A stretch of 64,000 nt of DNA from contig JAFGKD010000116.1 in NCBI GenBank assembly GCA_016928775.1, positions 28,865-92,864 on the forward strand, read 5' to 3'. The notes under the pieces are model-generated. The model was given only the letters and a program-made list of their open reading frames with translations, made no database searches and was not told the DNA's origin. A program made the translations under genes and the position numbers. Shown here one piece after another: positions 15,350 through 24,596 of this stretch. Positions within the stretch are counted from its first letter, which is position 1; every line of letters begins with the position of its first letter. The DNA comes from Candidatus Zhuqueibacterota bacterium (GTDB lineage Bacteria; Zhuqueibacterota; Zhuqueibacteria; Residuimicrobiales; Krinioviventaceae).

Positions 15350-17584
15350 ATGAAAATCACCTTTGTTGTTTTGTTCGCTGTTTGCCAGCTGATGGCGGCG
15401 CCGCGCACAACTTTGTCTCTCAATGGCATCTGGCAGTTCGACCAGACGGAGCAGGCATTTCCGCCGAAAAAATTCACCCGCACAATTCCGGTGCCGGGGC
15501 TCGTCCATTTAGCCGAGCCCAAAATTGATCAGTATGAAAATCTTTATGCCAAATCAAAAACCGCGCAATACAAGACGGATCATCGCGTGCTGGATTTGCA
15601 GTATGACCCCAGGTACAACTGGTATCGCAAGATCATCGAGGTTCCCAAAGCGCTGGAGGATCAATATGCGGTGTTGAGTATTAAAAAGAGCAAATATGTC
15701 ACCCAGGTCTATGTGAATGGCATGGACGCTGGCACTTCGATGGAGTGTTATACACCGATAGAATTCCCGGTGAGCAAATTTATCCGTTACGGCCAAAAAA
15801 ATGAAATCCTCATCCGCGTCGGCGACCGCGCCTGGCTCCCGAGTCCGGCGGCGGGCAGCACGGACAAGGAAAAGGTCAATTACATTCCCGGCATCTGGGA
15901 TGATGTGGAATTAACGTTCACCGGCGTCTTGCGCTTGTTTAAAACGCTTGTGCTTCCCTCTGTCAAAGAGAACAGTGTGGCCGTCAAACTTTTGATCCGT
16001 GACTTTCATGAAGCACAACAGGTGTACGGGGAACAGATGCAGGATACCTGTTTGATTAGAATTACTTTTGTTGAAAAAGAATCCGGGTCGAGTTTTGGCA
16101 GGACTTTTACCGGCAGCACCATTGTCACCCGCGACAATATCACACAAGCCGACTTGAACATCGCGGTTGAAAATCCCCACCTGTGGTCGCCGGACGATCC
16201 GTTTCTCTACGTCGCGCAGATCGAGTTATTCGATAATGATGGTCATGTGATGGATCGTGTTGACGAAACATTTGGTTTTCGCGATTTTGAACGGCGCGGT
16301 AAATTCTTCACCCTGAATGATCAAAAAACAGTGTTGCGCGGCACCAATGTCACGTTGCATCGATTCTTTGAAGATCCTGCGTGTCGGAATTTGCCCTGGG
16401 ACAGGAAATGGGTGACCAGGCTGTTAGCCCATTATCCAAAGCAACTCAACTGGAACGCCATGCGCGTCTGCGTCGGTATAGCGCCGGATTTTTGGTACGA
16501 CATTGCCGATTCCGTCGGTCTGATGTTGCAGAACGAGTGGCTCTACTGGCAGGACCACGGCTGGGATGATCAAATTCGAACCGAGTACACGAACTGGGTG
16601 TGGTCCGACGGTTGTCATCCCTCCATTATCATTTGGGATGCTATCAATGAGAACTGGAACGACTATGTCGGCAATGTGCTCATTCCCGAGTTGAAAGAAC
16701 TTGATCCGACGCGCATCTGGGATGCCGGTTACATGAGCGCCGAGCAGATGGTTTTAGATGAAATGGATGAGCCGCATCCCTACATGACGCCCGGCTGGAT
16801 GCAGAATTTAGCCGAGCATCTCCGGGAGAATCCGTATCCGCTCGGCGATTTGTTTTGGTGGCCGGAGCGCTGGCACGTCCAGTTTGCGAGCAGCGCCGCG
16901 CAGTTGGTCAACGAGTACGGCTGGGTGTGGTTGTGGCGAGATGGCTCACCGTCACACTTGACGAAAGCGCTGTACGCTTATTATCTCGGCGAGGATGCCA
17001 CACCTGAGGAACGCCGGGAGATGCAGGCCTATTGGTTACAATGCCAGACAGAGTGGCTGCGAACGCGCCGCGATTTGGCCGGAATTCTGGCGTTTTGTTA
17101 TTTGTCCGATAATTTGGGCTTTACCGGCGACTGGTGGATGGGCGATATCGCAGCGCTCAATCCGAGTCCGACGTTGCACTGGTTTCGACACTGTTTCGCG
17201 CCGACGGGTGTTTATGTTGATCTGCGGGATCAGCGCTACGTAAAAATCGGTGAACCGTATGAACCGGGATCGGAGTTGCGGTTTAATCTCGTGGGGGTGA
17301 CGGATGAGCGCAAAGCGGTCAGTGGTTTGGTAAATATTCGATTGGTTGAAGCGAGTGGCAAGGATGTCTGGGCGCAGACGTTTGTTATCGAGATTCGACC
17401 GGATGAGAACAAATATGTACCGGTTTGTCTCGAATTGCCGGATAGAGCGGGCGGTTACACAGTTATAGCGGAATTTCGTGAGAATTTCGTCGCGCCCGCT
17501 GTTGTTTCGCGTCGCTATATCAAGATAGGAATGAAAAATGTGTTTTCCTTTTATTCACCAGAGATGGTAACATTGAGTAGATGA
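15350..17584 (+). CDS. Exported glycoside hydrolase family 2 protein
   Basis: A 744-aa protein with a signal peptide (cleavage near MAA, residue ~16). Start ATG 15350 is chosen over an upstream TTG because it gives this signal. The order is that of GH2: sugar-binding jelly roll (LNGIWQFDQ, then YNWYRKIIEVPK), immunoglobulin-like domain (NPHLWSPDDPFLYVAQIEL) and TIM barrel. The catalytic acid/base is expected at Glu434 in WDAINENWND and the nucleophile at Glu522 in QLVNEYGW. Both are present. Beta-galactosidase, mannosidase and glucuronidase share this fold; the exact sugar cannot be read. The gene ends in an ATGA overlap with the kinase gene, so they are translationally coupled. It probably releases sugars in the periplasm or outside. 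Confidence 0.88.
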   Translation: MKITFVVLFAVCQLMAAPRTTLSLNGIWQFDQTEQAFPPKKFTRTIPVPGLVHLAEPKIDQYENLYAKSKTAQYKTDHRVLDLQYDPRYNWYRKIIEVPKALEDQYAVLSIKKSKYVTQVYVNGMDAGTSMECYTPIEFPVSKFIRYGQKNEILIRVGDRAWLPSPAAGSTDKEKVNYIPGIWDDVELTFTGVLRLFKTLVLPSVKENSVAVKLLIRDFHEAQQVYGEQMQDTCLIRITFVEKESGSSFGRTFTGSTIVTRDNITQADLNIAVENPHLWSPDDPFLYVAQIELFDNDGHVMDRVDETFGFRDFERRGKFFTLNDQKTVLRGTNVTLHRFFEDPACRNLPWDRKWVTRLLAHYPKQLNWNAMRVCVGIAPDFWYDIADSVGLMLQNEWLYWQDHGWDDQIRTEYTNWVWSDGCHPSIIIWDAINENWNDYVGNVLIPELKELDPTRIWDAGYMSAEQMVLDEMDEPHPYMTPGWMQNLAEHLRENPYPLGDLFWWPERWHVQFASSAAQLVNEYGWVWLWRDGSPSHLTKALYAYYLGEDATPEERREMQAYWLQCQTEWLRTRRDLAGILAFCYLSDNLGFTGDWWMGDIAALNPSPTLHWFRHCFAPTGVYVDLRDQRYVKIGEPYEPGSELRFNLVGVTDERKAVSGLVNIRLVEASGKDVWAQTFVIEIRPDENKYVPVCLELPDRAGGYTVIAEFRENFVAPAVVSRRYIKIGMKNVFSFYSPEMVTLSR

Positions 17585-18570
17585 ACAAAACAACATATAA
17601 ATATGTTTTGGGCGTCGATATCGGCAACACCAAAACCCTGTATGCGCTGACCCGTTTGGATGGAACTGCCCTGCACATCCTGCGCGGCATGGGGACAAAC
17701 TACCAGGAAATCGGTCAAGACGAAATGGTGCGCCGTTTGCGCGATGGTATTGCGGCAATCATCAAAGAGTGCGGCATCTTGAAACACGATATGGCAGCGA
17801 TTTATTACGGCGCTGCCGGCGCGGATACACCGACGGATTTTCAGATTCTCGAAAAAGCCTTTGCACAAGTTGCTCCTGGTGTACCGTTCGATTTTGAAAA
17901 TGACGGCTGGATCGCACTGCACAGCGGCACTTTGGGTCAAGCGGGTATGGTGGTCACCTGCGGTACCGGCAACACCAATTGTGCCGTCAATAGCACAGGC
18001 GAGCGTTTGCGGATTGGCGGCTTGTCCGAGTTTTTAGGCGATGTGTTAGGCGCCTATTCGATCGCCGCGTATGCCATGCAAGCCGCTGTGCGTGGTGAAG
18101 ACGGCCGCGATGATCCGACAATCTTGTCAACATTGATTCCAAGAGCTTTGAATGTCGAAACCAACGCCGATGTCATCAATCTCGAGGTAACGAGTGAATT
18201 GGTGAAAAAAGTTGTTGAAACATTTTTCGACGCCGCGCAGCAAGGTGACGGTCGTTCTTTGAACATCTGCTGGATGTTGGTCAAGGAAGTCCTGAACATT
18301 GTACGTGAGTTTTATAACGGGCTTTTTCAGCAGGAAAAGTTCTTTAAACTGGTGCTCGATGGAACCGTATTTCGACAAAAATACCAGCCGCTCACCAGAA
18401 TGCTCGAATTGGCGCTCAGACAAAAATATAACGTGGAGATTATTATCCCGGATTATGATCCGGTGGTTGGCGCGATATTTTTAGCCTTTAAACACGCCGG
18501 ATGTCCGCTGGACAAGCGGTGCGCAAAACAAATTATAAAAACATACAAGAGTGTGGAGATAAGAGAATGA
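17581..18570 (+). CDS. BadF/BadG/BcrA-type ATPase, N-acetylglucosamine-kinase-like sugar kinase
   Basis: A 329-aa ASKHA-fold protein with the phosphate-1 motif VLGVDIGNTKT (residues ~9-19), an acidic FDFENDGWIAL segment and the adenosine/phosphate-2 region VVTCGTGNTNC, plus GLSEFLGD as in GlcNAc kinases and the BadF family. It most likely phosphorylates a monosaccharide or amino sugar at the expense of ATP. Its start overlaps the GH2 stop (ATGA) and its stop overlaps the GH4 start (ATGA). Hydrolysis, phosphorylation and GH4 processing are therefore encoded as one tight unit. Substrate unknown; GlcNAc-like is the best guess. Confidence 0.82.
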   Translation: MNKTTYKYVLGVDIGNTKTLYALTRLDGTALHILRGMGTNYQEIGQDEMVRRLRDGIAAIIKECGILKHDMAAIYYGAAGADTPTDFQILEKAFAQVAPGVPFDFENDGWIALHSGTLGQAGMVVTCGTGNTNCAVNSTGERLRIGGLSEFLGDVLGAYSIAAYAMQAAVRGEDGRDDPTILSTLIPRALNVETNADVINLEVTSELVKKVVETFFDAAQQGDGRSLNICWMLVKEVLNIVREFYNGLFQQEKFFKLVLDGTVFRQKYQPLTRMLELALRQKYNVEIIIPDYDPVVGAIFLAFKHAGCPLDKRCAKQIIKTYKSVEIRE

Positions 18571-19853
18571 AGATTTGTATCGTCGGCGCCGGCAGCACCT
18601 ACACCCCCGAGCTGATTCAAGGTTTTATCACGATTTCGAAACAGGTGCGCATTGATAAAATTATCGCGCTGGATATTCCGGCGAGTGAAGAAAAATTTCA
18701 CATCGTCGCCGATTTCGCCCAACGCATGCTGCACCAGGCGGGTGCGTCGATAAACTTAAAAACAACAATGGATGCTGAACAAGCCTTTGCCGGTGCGGAT
18801 TTTATTATTTTTCAGTTCCGCGCCGGACTCATGGAGGGGCGAATTCGCGACGAAAAAATCCCGCTCGAATTCGGTTTGATCGGACAAGAGACCACCGGCA
18901 TCGGCGGTATGGCCTGCGCCCTGCGCGGCTTGCCGATGATCGAGTCGTATGTTGATCTCGCGCGCCGGGTTTCCAACAATGCCTGGATTATCAATTTCAC
19001 CAATCCCTCTGGTTTACTCACCGAATTTATGGTCAATGACCTCGACTATACAAAATGCATTGGCCTGTGCAATGTGCCCATCGAATTTGTGCTTGAAGCG
19101 GCGAAACATTTCAATTGCGAACGCGATGAGGTGTTTTTAAAATATTATGGTTTGAACCATCTGAGTTGGGTGGAAAAGATCGTTATTCGTGGTAAAGATA
19201 GAACGGAGGAGATGTGGGACCGATTCAAGTTGAATATGAAAAACATCCCGGCTACGGATTATGAGCCAGACTTTTTACAGAAATTAAGGTTATTGCCCAA
19301 TCCCTACTTGCGCTATTTTTATATGACGGATAAAATGTTGGAGAGTGAATATGCGGATCGCGACGGCAAGGGGACGCGCGGTCAGGTCATTCTCTGTATT
19401 GAAGATAAGTTGTTGCAGTTGTACAAAAATAAACAACGGCACAAAATACCGGAAGAGCTGAATCAGCGCGGCGGTTACATGTACTCGACGGTCGCCACCG
19501 AGCTCATCCGGGATCTGGTGCTGGATAGTGGTAAAGTCCACATCATCAATAAACGAAACGAAGGCGCGGTATCCGATCTGCCGGATGATTACGTGCTGGA
19601 AATGCCGGTCGCCATTCAGCAAGACGTGCAAAAATCATTGCCTCTCGGACCGTCGCATAAGGCGACCACCGGATTGATCCATACCATCAAAAATTTCGAA
19701 AGATTGACCATCGAAGGTTACCAAAAGCGCGATGAGAATTTGATCAAACAAGCCATGTTGATCCATCCGCTTGGTCCGACCGAATCCAGGCTGGAGCCCC
19801 TGTGGTCTCGGCTCAAAGAGGAGAATAGGGATTATTTTGTCGAGTTCGCCTGA
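18567..19853 (+). CDS. Glycoside hydrolase family 4 (6-phospho-beta-glucosidase-like)
   Basis: A 428-aa NAD- and metal-dependent glycosidase. The ATG at 18567 overlaps the kinase stop (ATGA). The N-terminal Rossmann motif is KICIVGAGSTYTPEL. The central GH4 signatures are GQETTGIGGMACALRG and NFTNPSGLLTEF. The Cys of GLCNVPIEF and the His of YGLNHLSWV should bind the catalytic metal. GH4 enzymes oxidise C3 of the sugar transiently and cleave phosphorylated or unphosphorylated glycosides. Next to a kinase, a 6-phospho-glycoside substrate fits. There is no signal peptide, so it is cytoplasmic. Confidence 0.9.
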   Translation: MKICIVGAGSTYTPELIQGFITISKQVRIDKIIALDIPASEEKFHIVADFAQRMLHQAGASINLKTTMDAEQAFAGADFIIFQFRAGLMEGRIRDEKIPLEFGLIGQETTGIGGMACALRGLPMIESYVDLARRVSNNAWIINFTNPSGLLTEFMVNDLDYTKCIGLCNVPIEFVLEAAKHFNCERDEVFLKYYGLNHLSWVEKIVIRGKDRTEEMWDRFKLNMKNIPATDYEPDFLQKLRLLPNPYLRYFYMTDKMLESEYADRDGKGTRGQVILCIEDKLLQLYKNKQRHKIPEELNQRGGYMYSTVATELIRDLVLDSGKVHIINKRNEGAVSDLPDDYVLEMPVAIQQDVQKSLPLGPSHKATTGLIHTIKNFERLTIEGYQKRDENLIKQAMLIHPLGPTESRLEPLWSRLKEENRDYFVEFA

Positions 19854-19973
19854 GCCGTAAACCGAAACAGGGATAAATGAATGATATCATCTGTGTTTTA
19901 TCCGTACCACAAACCTGCACCATCGTGTTTTTTTAGCAAAGTTTAAAACCAACCACAGGCACTCAACGTTATC

Positions 19974-20502
19974 GTGGTGATCATGACTGCCAAAAAACCG
20001 CAAGGCTGTCTGGCAACGGTTACGTTTGGCAAACACAACTGGAGGTTGCTGCTGCCGTTTATTCACAACATGAAATCGTTGGCACAGAACAGCGTCGATT
20101 ACAAGACCGTGACAGGAGCCGGCTATGTGGTTCAGTCGCTGGTCCGATCCCTTTCCTTTACTCGTGAGGAAATTGAACGGTTAGAGAAACAATCCGAACA
20201 GCTTTATTTTTCTGTCAAAGAACAGGATAGCTTGTTGGCAACCATACCGGGTATCCGGCTGCAAACGGCTATCGCGCTATAAGCCTATATTGGTGATGTT
20301 AATTGGTTTTCACATTCCAGGCAAATCAAAACGAGGTTCCTATCTCCAGAAAAAGCGAAATCCGGTCGTTGGACACAAATTGTTTATGGCTGTATTGTCG
20401 ACGATCTCCAGAAAACAAGAGCCGTTTTATCCATATTATCAAAGATTGGTGGATGCCGGAAAACCGAAATTGGTTGCGATCTTGTCCCATTTTGTGTAGA
20501 TT
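19974..20502 (+). pseudogene. Decayed IS110-family transposase remnant
   Basis: The fragment contains EEIERLEKQSEQLYFSVKEQ followed by LLATIPGIRLQTAIAL, then a TAA (20280-20282) where the family has A-x-L-L-A-x-IGD. The same frame continues AYIGDVNWFSHSRQ. After a frame change near 20310 it continues as VVGHKLFMAVLSTISRKQ, then FYPYYQRLVDAGKPKLVAIL, the usual C-terminal block of IS110/Transposase_20. The N-terminal RuvC-like DEDD part and the middle are missing. It is an old insertion relic directly upstream of the Rieske gene. No clear ends were found. Confidence 0.82.
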
Positions 20503-20549
20503 GCACTTGTTTGATTCCAGGAGTCCAACGCAAAAGATAGGTCACCAGC

Positions 20550-21011
20550 ATGCCCGATTCTGGCGAACAGATAAAACGACGTTCCTTTTTGAAAAAGCTG
20601 GCTGTGTGCAGTTGTTTCACTGCCGGTGTTCTCGCCGTGCTCGGTGCGCTGCGCAGCGTTATCCCCAAACTGACACGCGAGCGCACCCTCTACAAAATCG
20701 GCCATCTCGCAGATTTTCAGGTCAATTATTATACCCTGTCAGAAAAAGCTGGTATTTTTTTATATCGTGATCACCGGGGCGTGCGGGCCGTATCGGCTAT
20801 TTGCACACACCTGGGCTGCACTTTGGTAAAATCGGAAACCGGATTTATATGCCCTTGTCATGGCTCGTGCTTTCATGAAGATGGAAACGTTATATCCGGT
20901 CCAGCGCCACGCCCGCTCACCTGGTTCAAAGTGGGTCTGGCACCGGACGGCCAACTGGTGGTGGACAAAAAGCGGCCAGTGAACAGCGATGAAATGTTCA
21001 GACTAACCTGA
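20550..21011 (+). CDS. Rieske iron-sulfur protein of a quinol:cytochrome c oxidoreductase
   Basis: A 153-aa protein with a Tat-like N-terminus (KRRSFLKK) and one membrane helix near residues 16-36. The Rieske box is complete: C85-T-H87-L-G-C90 and C101-P-C103-H104-G-S. Cys85, His87, Cys101 and His104 should bind the 2Fe-2S cluster, and Cys90 and Cys103 should form the disulfide. It passes electrons from quinol to the cytochrome c partner on the outer face of the inner membrane. Cytochrome b and multiheme cytochrome c genes follow 52 and ~1480 bases later. The IS110 relic sits just upstream, so the promoter may lie within it. Confidence 0.94.
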   Translation: MPDSGEQIKRRSFLKKLAVCSCFTAGVLAVLGALRSVIPKLTRERTLYKIGHLADFQVNYYTLSEKAGIFLYRDHRGVRAVSAICTHLGCTLVKSETGFICPCHGSCFHEDGNVISGPAPRPLTWFKVGLAPDGQLVVDKKRPVNSDEMFRLT

Positions 21012-21063
21012 GCTCGTCGCGTGCGCCAAGCCAGGCTTTGAAAAAAAACAGACAAGCGACATC

Positions 21064-22488
21064 ATGCATAGAACCTCTATAAAAGCTCGCTCTCCAGCCT
21101 TCCGCATGACGCGCAATTTTTTCTTGCATATCCATTCACCGCGCGTGCATAAATACAGCCTGCAGCCGCGCTATACGCTCGGTCTCGGTGTGATGGCCGG
21201 TTTTCTATTTCTCATTCTTTTGGTCACTGGTGCGCTGCTGATGCTCTATTATACCCCTTCTGTCGAGCGCGCTTATGCTTCGGTAAAAGATATTATTTTT
21301 GTTGTTCCGGGCGGTAAAATCATTCGCAATCTGCATCGATGGGCTGGGCATGCGATGGTGTTAGCGGTGTTTCTGCATGTGTTGCGCGTCTTTTATACCG
21401 CATCCTATCTGAACGGCCGAAGACTCAACTGGATTATCGGGGTGGTTTTGCTGGTCGTAACTTTAGGCCTCAGTTTCAGCGGCTACCTGCTACCCTGGGA
21501 TCAATTGGCTTACTGGGCAATAATGATCGGCTCAAACATCGCTGCCTCATTCCGCGAATTAACCGATGCCCTGGGGATCACAAGTCTCTTTGATATCGGC
21601 GGCCTCATCAAAAAGCTCCTCCTTGGCGGCGAGACGGTTGGGCAAGCGGCGCTGTCGCGTTTCTTTTTGCTGCACGTTGTCTTTCTGCCGATCACCATGC
21701 TCGTCCTTTTGGGCGTGCATTTTTGGCGTATCCGCAAGGATGGTGGATTGAGTCGCCCTTTTAATGCTGATGAAATCATTGCACAAAAAGAAGCCCTGAC
21801 GTCAAAAAATACAAACGACAAAGCAGATATTCAAAACAGCCAAAAAAAGGAGCAAAAAGTCTGGGCATGGCCGGCTGCCCTGTGGGGCGAGTTGGCTGTG
21901 CTGATGCTCACATTAGCTGTTCTATTATGTATTGCCACATTTTTTGATGCACCGTTACGCGAGCAGGCGAATCCGGCTCTTCCGGAAAATCCGGCCAAAT
22001 CGCCATGGTATTTTTTGGGAATTCAGGAGCTGGTTTCCCATTCAGCTTTTGCCGGCGGTATCCTGGTGCCGCTGGGTTTACTCGCTTTTTTAATCTCCAT
22101 TCCATTCAAAGACCGGGAGAAAAAAAATATTGGCCTCTGGTTCTCCGGTCCTGCGGGCATAAAAATATTTCTGCTCTCCATGCTTTTTGCATTCATATCC
22201 ACAACGATCTTACTCTTTATCACCATACGTTTTGGCTGGCTGCGCGACTGGCTAACGGACATCCCCCAGCTCTTCATTATTGTGGTGAATCCAGCGACTA
22301 TTATCACACTTTTATATGCGGTCTGGTCGCTTATTATTGCCCGGAGGACACAATCATCCAGACAGGCGGCAATCGCGCTTTTCACATGTGTCATGACCGG
22401 TTATATCCTGTTCACTATTGTTGGTGTTTATTTTCGCGGCCCCAATTGGGATTTCTATTGGCTGAAATCCATGTGGCCGGTGCAGTGA
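21064..22488 (+). CDS. Cytochrome b, b6-type N-terminus with fused C-terminal domain
   Basis: A 474-aa integral membrane protein. Heme ligands are His91 and His105 (14 apart) and His204 and His219 (15 apart). The 15-residue spacing of the second pair is that of cytochrome b6, not of mitochondrial-type cytochrome b. The Qo-site region has YLLPWDQLAYWA, and the later quinone-site motif reads SPWYFLGIQELVSH, in place of PEWY. A polar Lys-rich linker near residues 235-265 joins the b6-like part to a C-terminal part with four or five helices. It oxidises quinol (probably menaquinol) between the Rieske protein and the multiheme cytochrome. Confidence 0.93.
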   Translation: MHRTSIKARSPAFRMTRNFFLHIHSPRVHKYSLQPRYTLGLGVMAGFLFLILLVTGALLMLYYTPSVERAYASVKDIIFVVPGGKIIRNLHRWAGHAMVLAVFLHVLRVFYTASYLNGRRLNWIIGVVLLVVTLGLSFSGYLLPWDQLAYWAIMIGSNIAASFRELTDALGITSLFDIGGLIKKLLLGGETVGQAALSRFFLLHVVFLPITMLVLLGVHFWRIRKDGGLSRPFNADEIIAQKEALTSKNTNDKADIQNSQKKEQKVWAWPAALWGELAVLMLTLAVLLCIATFFDAPLREQANPALPENPAKSPWYFLGIQELVSHSAFAGGILVPLGLLAFLISIPFKDREKKNIGLWFSGPAGIKIFLLSMLFAFISTTILLFITIRFGWLRDWLTDIPQLFIIVVNPATIITLLYAVWSLIIARRTQSSRQAAIALFTCVMTGYILFTIVGVYFRGPNWDFYWLKSMWPVQ

Positions 22489-22495
22489 GGCGCAC

Positions 22496-24535
22496 ATGGA
22501 GAAAAGGTTGATAACTTTGTTCCAGTTGATCTGCGCCTGCAGCAGTATCCTCTTTATCGTTCTTTCGTGCTTGATTATCATGCGGGAGAGCCGGCCGGCG
22601 TGGAAAAACGTTCAGGCTGAATACAAACGTATTGCGCTTTCCATGTCAGAGAATGAACAACAACGTGAGGCACTCAAGCACACAAGAAAACGTATTCATC
22701 AACTTTTATTAGATGATTTGCAGCGAATCGATCGCTGTATGACCTGCCATGCAGGTGTCGAAAATCCGCACTTTGTGGAGCAACCGCTGCCTCACAAAAC
22801 CCACAGTGCTGATATATTGCAGCAGCATTCGGTCGAACAATTTGGCTGCACAATTTGTCACGGCGGTCAGGGCCAGGCGGTTGATTCAAAACAGGCGCAC
22901 GCGCGTCATGAAAAGATACAGTGGCCGCAGCCGCTGCTCGCAAAAGAACATATCCAGTCATCGTGCGGGCAATGCCATTTGACCATCTTTTCGAACTCGA
23001 AAGCACTTGAAGGTACAAAAATCTTCCAGCGCGGATTCGAGATATTTGCAAAAGAGGGTTGTCTGGGTTGTCACAAAGCACGCGGTGTTGGCGGGAGTGT
23101 CGGTCCTGACCTGACCGAGCAGGGAGAAAAAACAAAACATGAGTATAGTTTTGCCAACATAGCGGGTGAACACACCATTTCAAACTGGTTGTATGAACAT
23201 TTTAAAGATCCAGAGATGGTCTCGCCTGGATCGGACATGTTGGGACTAAAGCTCGATGATGACGATTTGCACGCACTCGTCACCTTTACCATGGGCATGA
23301 ACAAACCGGACATCCCTTTTGAATATTTTTCCATCGCAACGCTGAATGAGTTCAAGGGCGTCCGCGGCACATTAGCAGGCGAGACGATTTACCACATGGC
23401 ATGCTCTGCCTGCCACGGCAAAAACGGTGAAGGAAAAAACTACGAGGACTTTGAAACCGGAGTTGCTGCCATAGGCAATCAAGATTTCCTGGCTGTTGCC
23501 TCGATAGATTTGCTCGAATTCACCCTTTTAAACGGTCGCGGTCGCAGACAAATGGCGGCGTGGACGCCACGGTTCTCCGGTTTGCACGACCAGGAAATTC
23601 ACAATACTGCGGTTTTTGTAAAAAATCGCCGGTTGATCAATTCATCCTGGGACCAGGTTGCCATGACCAAAGGGATAGCGGAACGTGGTAAAATGCTGTA
23701 CGAGCAAAATTGCCATGTCTGTCATGGTGATGATGGCGACGCTGCGCACATCATCTCCATCAGCCATCCGGATTTTTTAGCTGTCGCGACCGACGCCTTT
23801 TTATACCAAACGATTTGTGATGGCCGCGCCAATTGTGCCATGCCGGGATGGGGAGCATTCACGTCGCACGATATGGCAGACGTGATCTCATACGTCCGAA
23901 CCTGGCAAACAACTCCTGGTCGACGCGGCGTTTACGATGCTTCCAACGGCAACAGCACAAACGGGGAACAGTTGTACCACTACCGATGCTCTCGCTGTCA
24001 TGGCACATATGGGCAGGGCGACTCTGGCCCGGCGCTCATCAATAAAGACCTATTGGCAGCGGCATCGGATTTTTATTTATCTGAAATGATCACCAAAGGA
24101 CGTCACAATACGGCCATGTTTGGCTGGATAAAAGATGTGGCGTCGAAAGACAAACTATCAAACGAGCAGGTCGCTGATATCATCATATTTCTGAGACAAA
24201 GCGCGGCACAACCCAAAGAATTCATATACGCCGGTTCAAATTTGGGTGTGGCCGAAACAGGTGCAAAACTGTTTCAGCAACATTGTATAACATGTCATGG
24301 TCCAAACGGTGCAGGTACAAAAGCACCGGCATTGAACAATCAGGAATTGCTCAATGCCGGCAGTAATGGTTATCTTTTCGCGACGATCGCTCTTGGCCGA
24401 AAAAATAGCGCCATGCCCGCATGGGGACACGGAGATGAAACACATGTCAAATTGATGATACAGGAAAGATATGATGTGGTGGCATTTTTGCGAAAATGGC
24501 AGACGGTGGTGATCAAGATCAATCGTACTTTATGA
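22496..24535 (+). CDS. Membrane-anchored octaheme c-type cytochrome
   Basis: A 679-aa protein with an N-terminal membrane helix (residues ~5-28) and eight CxxCH heme sites at residues 81, 118, 157, 189, 303, 406, 498 and 597. The first four are closely packed (CMTCH, CTICH, CGQCH, CLGCH). The last four each lie in a mono-heme cytochrome c domain of about 95 residues with a distal Met candidate (for example NCAMPGWGAF and NSAMPAWGHG). It starts 7 bases after cytochrome b and takes the place of cytochrome c1/f as electron acceptor of the complex. A strong hairpin follows the stop. Confidence 0.93.
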   Translation: MEKRLITLFQLICACSSILFIVLSCLIIMRESRPAWKNVQAEYKRIALSMSENEQQREALKHTRKRIHQLLLDDLQRIDRCMTCHAGVENPHFVEQPLPHKTHSADILQQHSVEQFGCTICHGGQGQAVDSKQAHARHEKIQWPQPLLAKEHIQSSCGQCHLTIFSNSKALEGTKIFQRGFEIFAKEGCLGCHKARGVGGSVGPDLTEQGEKTKHEYSFANIAGEHTISNWLYEHFKDPEMVSPGSDMLGLKLDDDDLHALVTFTMGMNKPDIPFEYFSIATLNEFKGVRGTLAGETIYHMACSACHGKNGEGKNYEDFETGVAAIGNQDFLAVASIDLLEFTLLNGRGRRQMAAWTPRFSGLHDQEIHNTAVFVKNRRLINSSWDQVAMTKGIAERGKMLYEQNCHVCHGDDGDAAHIISISHPDFLAVATDAFLYQTICDGRANCAMPGWGAFTSHDMADVISYVRTWQTTPGRRGVYDASNGNSTNGEQLYHYRCSRCHGTYGQGDSGPALINKDLLAAASDFYLSEMITKGRHNTAMFGWIKDVASKDKLSNEQVADIIIFLRQSAAQPKEFIYAGSNLGVAETGAKLFQQHCITCHGPNGAGTKAPALNNQELLNAGSNGYLFATIALGRKNSAMPAWGHGDETHVKLMIQERYDVVAFLRKWQTVVIKINRTL

Positions 24536-24549
24536 CCAGGAGTTGAATG

Positions 24550-24584
24550 AAAAGGCCGGCTCAACGATCCCTCGATTGAGCCGG
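24550..24584 (-). terminator. Hairpin terminator between convergent operons
   Basis: CCGGCTCAA (24556-24564) pairs with TTGAGCCGG (24576-24584), with CGA/TCG extending the stem inward. On the minus strand it is followed by CCTTTTCATT, so it mainly ends the pspA transcript. It could also slow plus-strand transcription from the cytochrome gene. Confidence 0.75.
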
Positions 24585-24596
24585 GGTGGGGATGGT

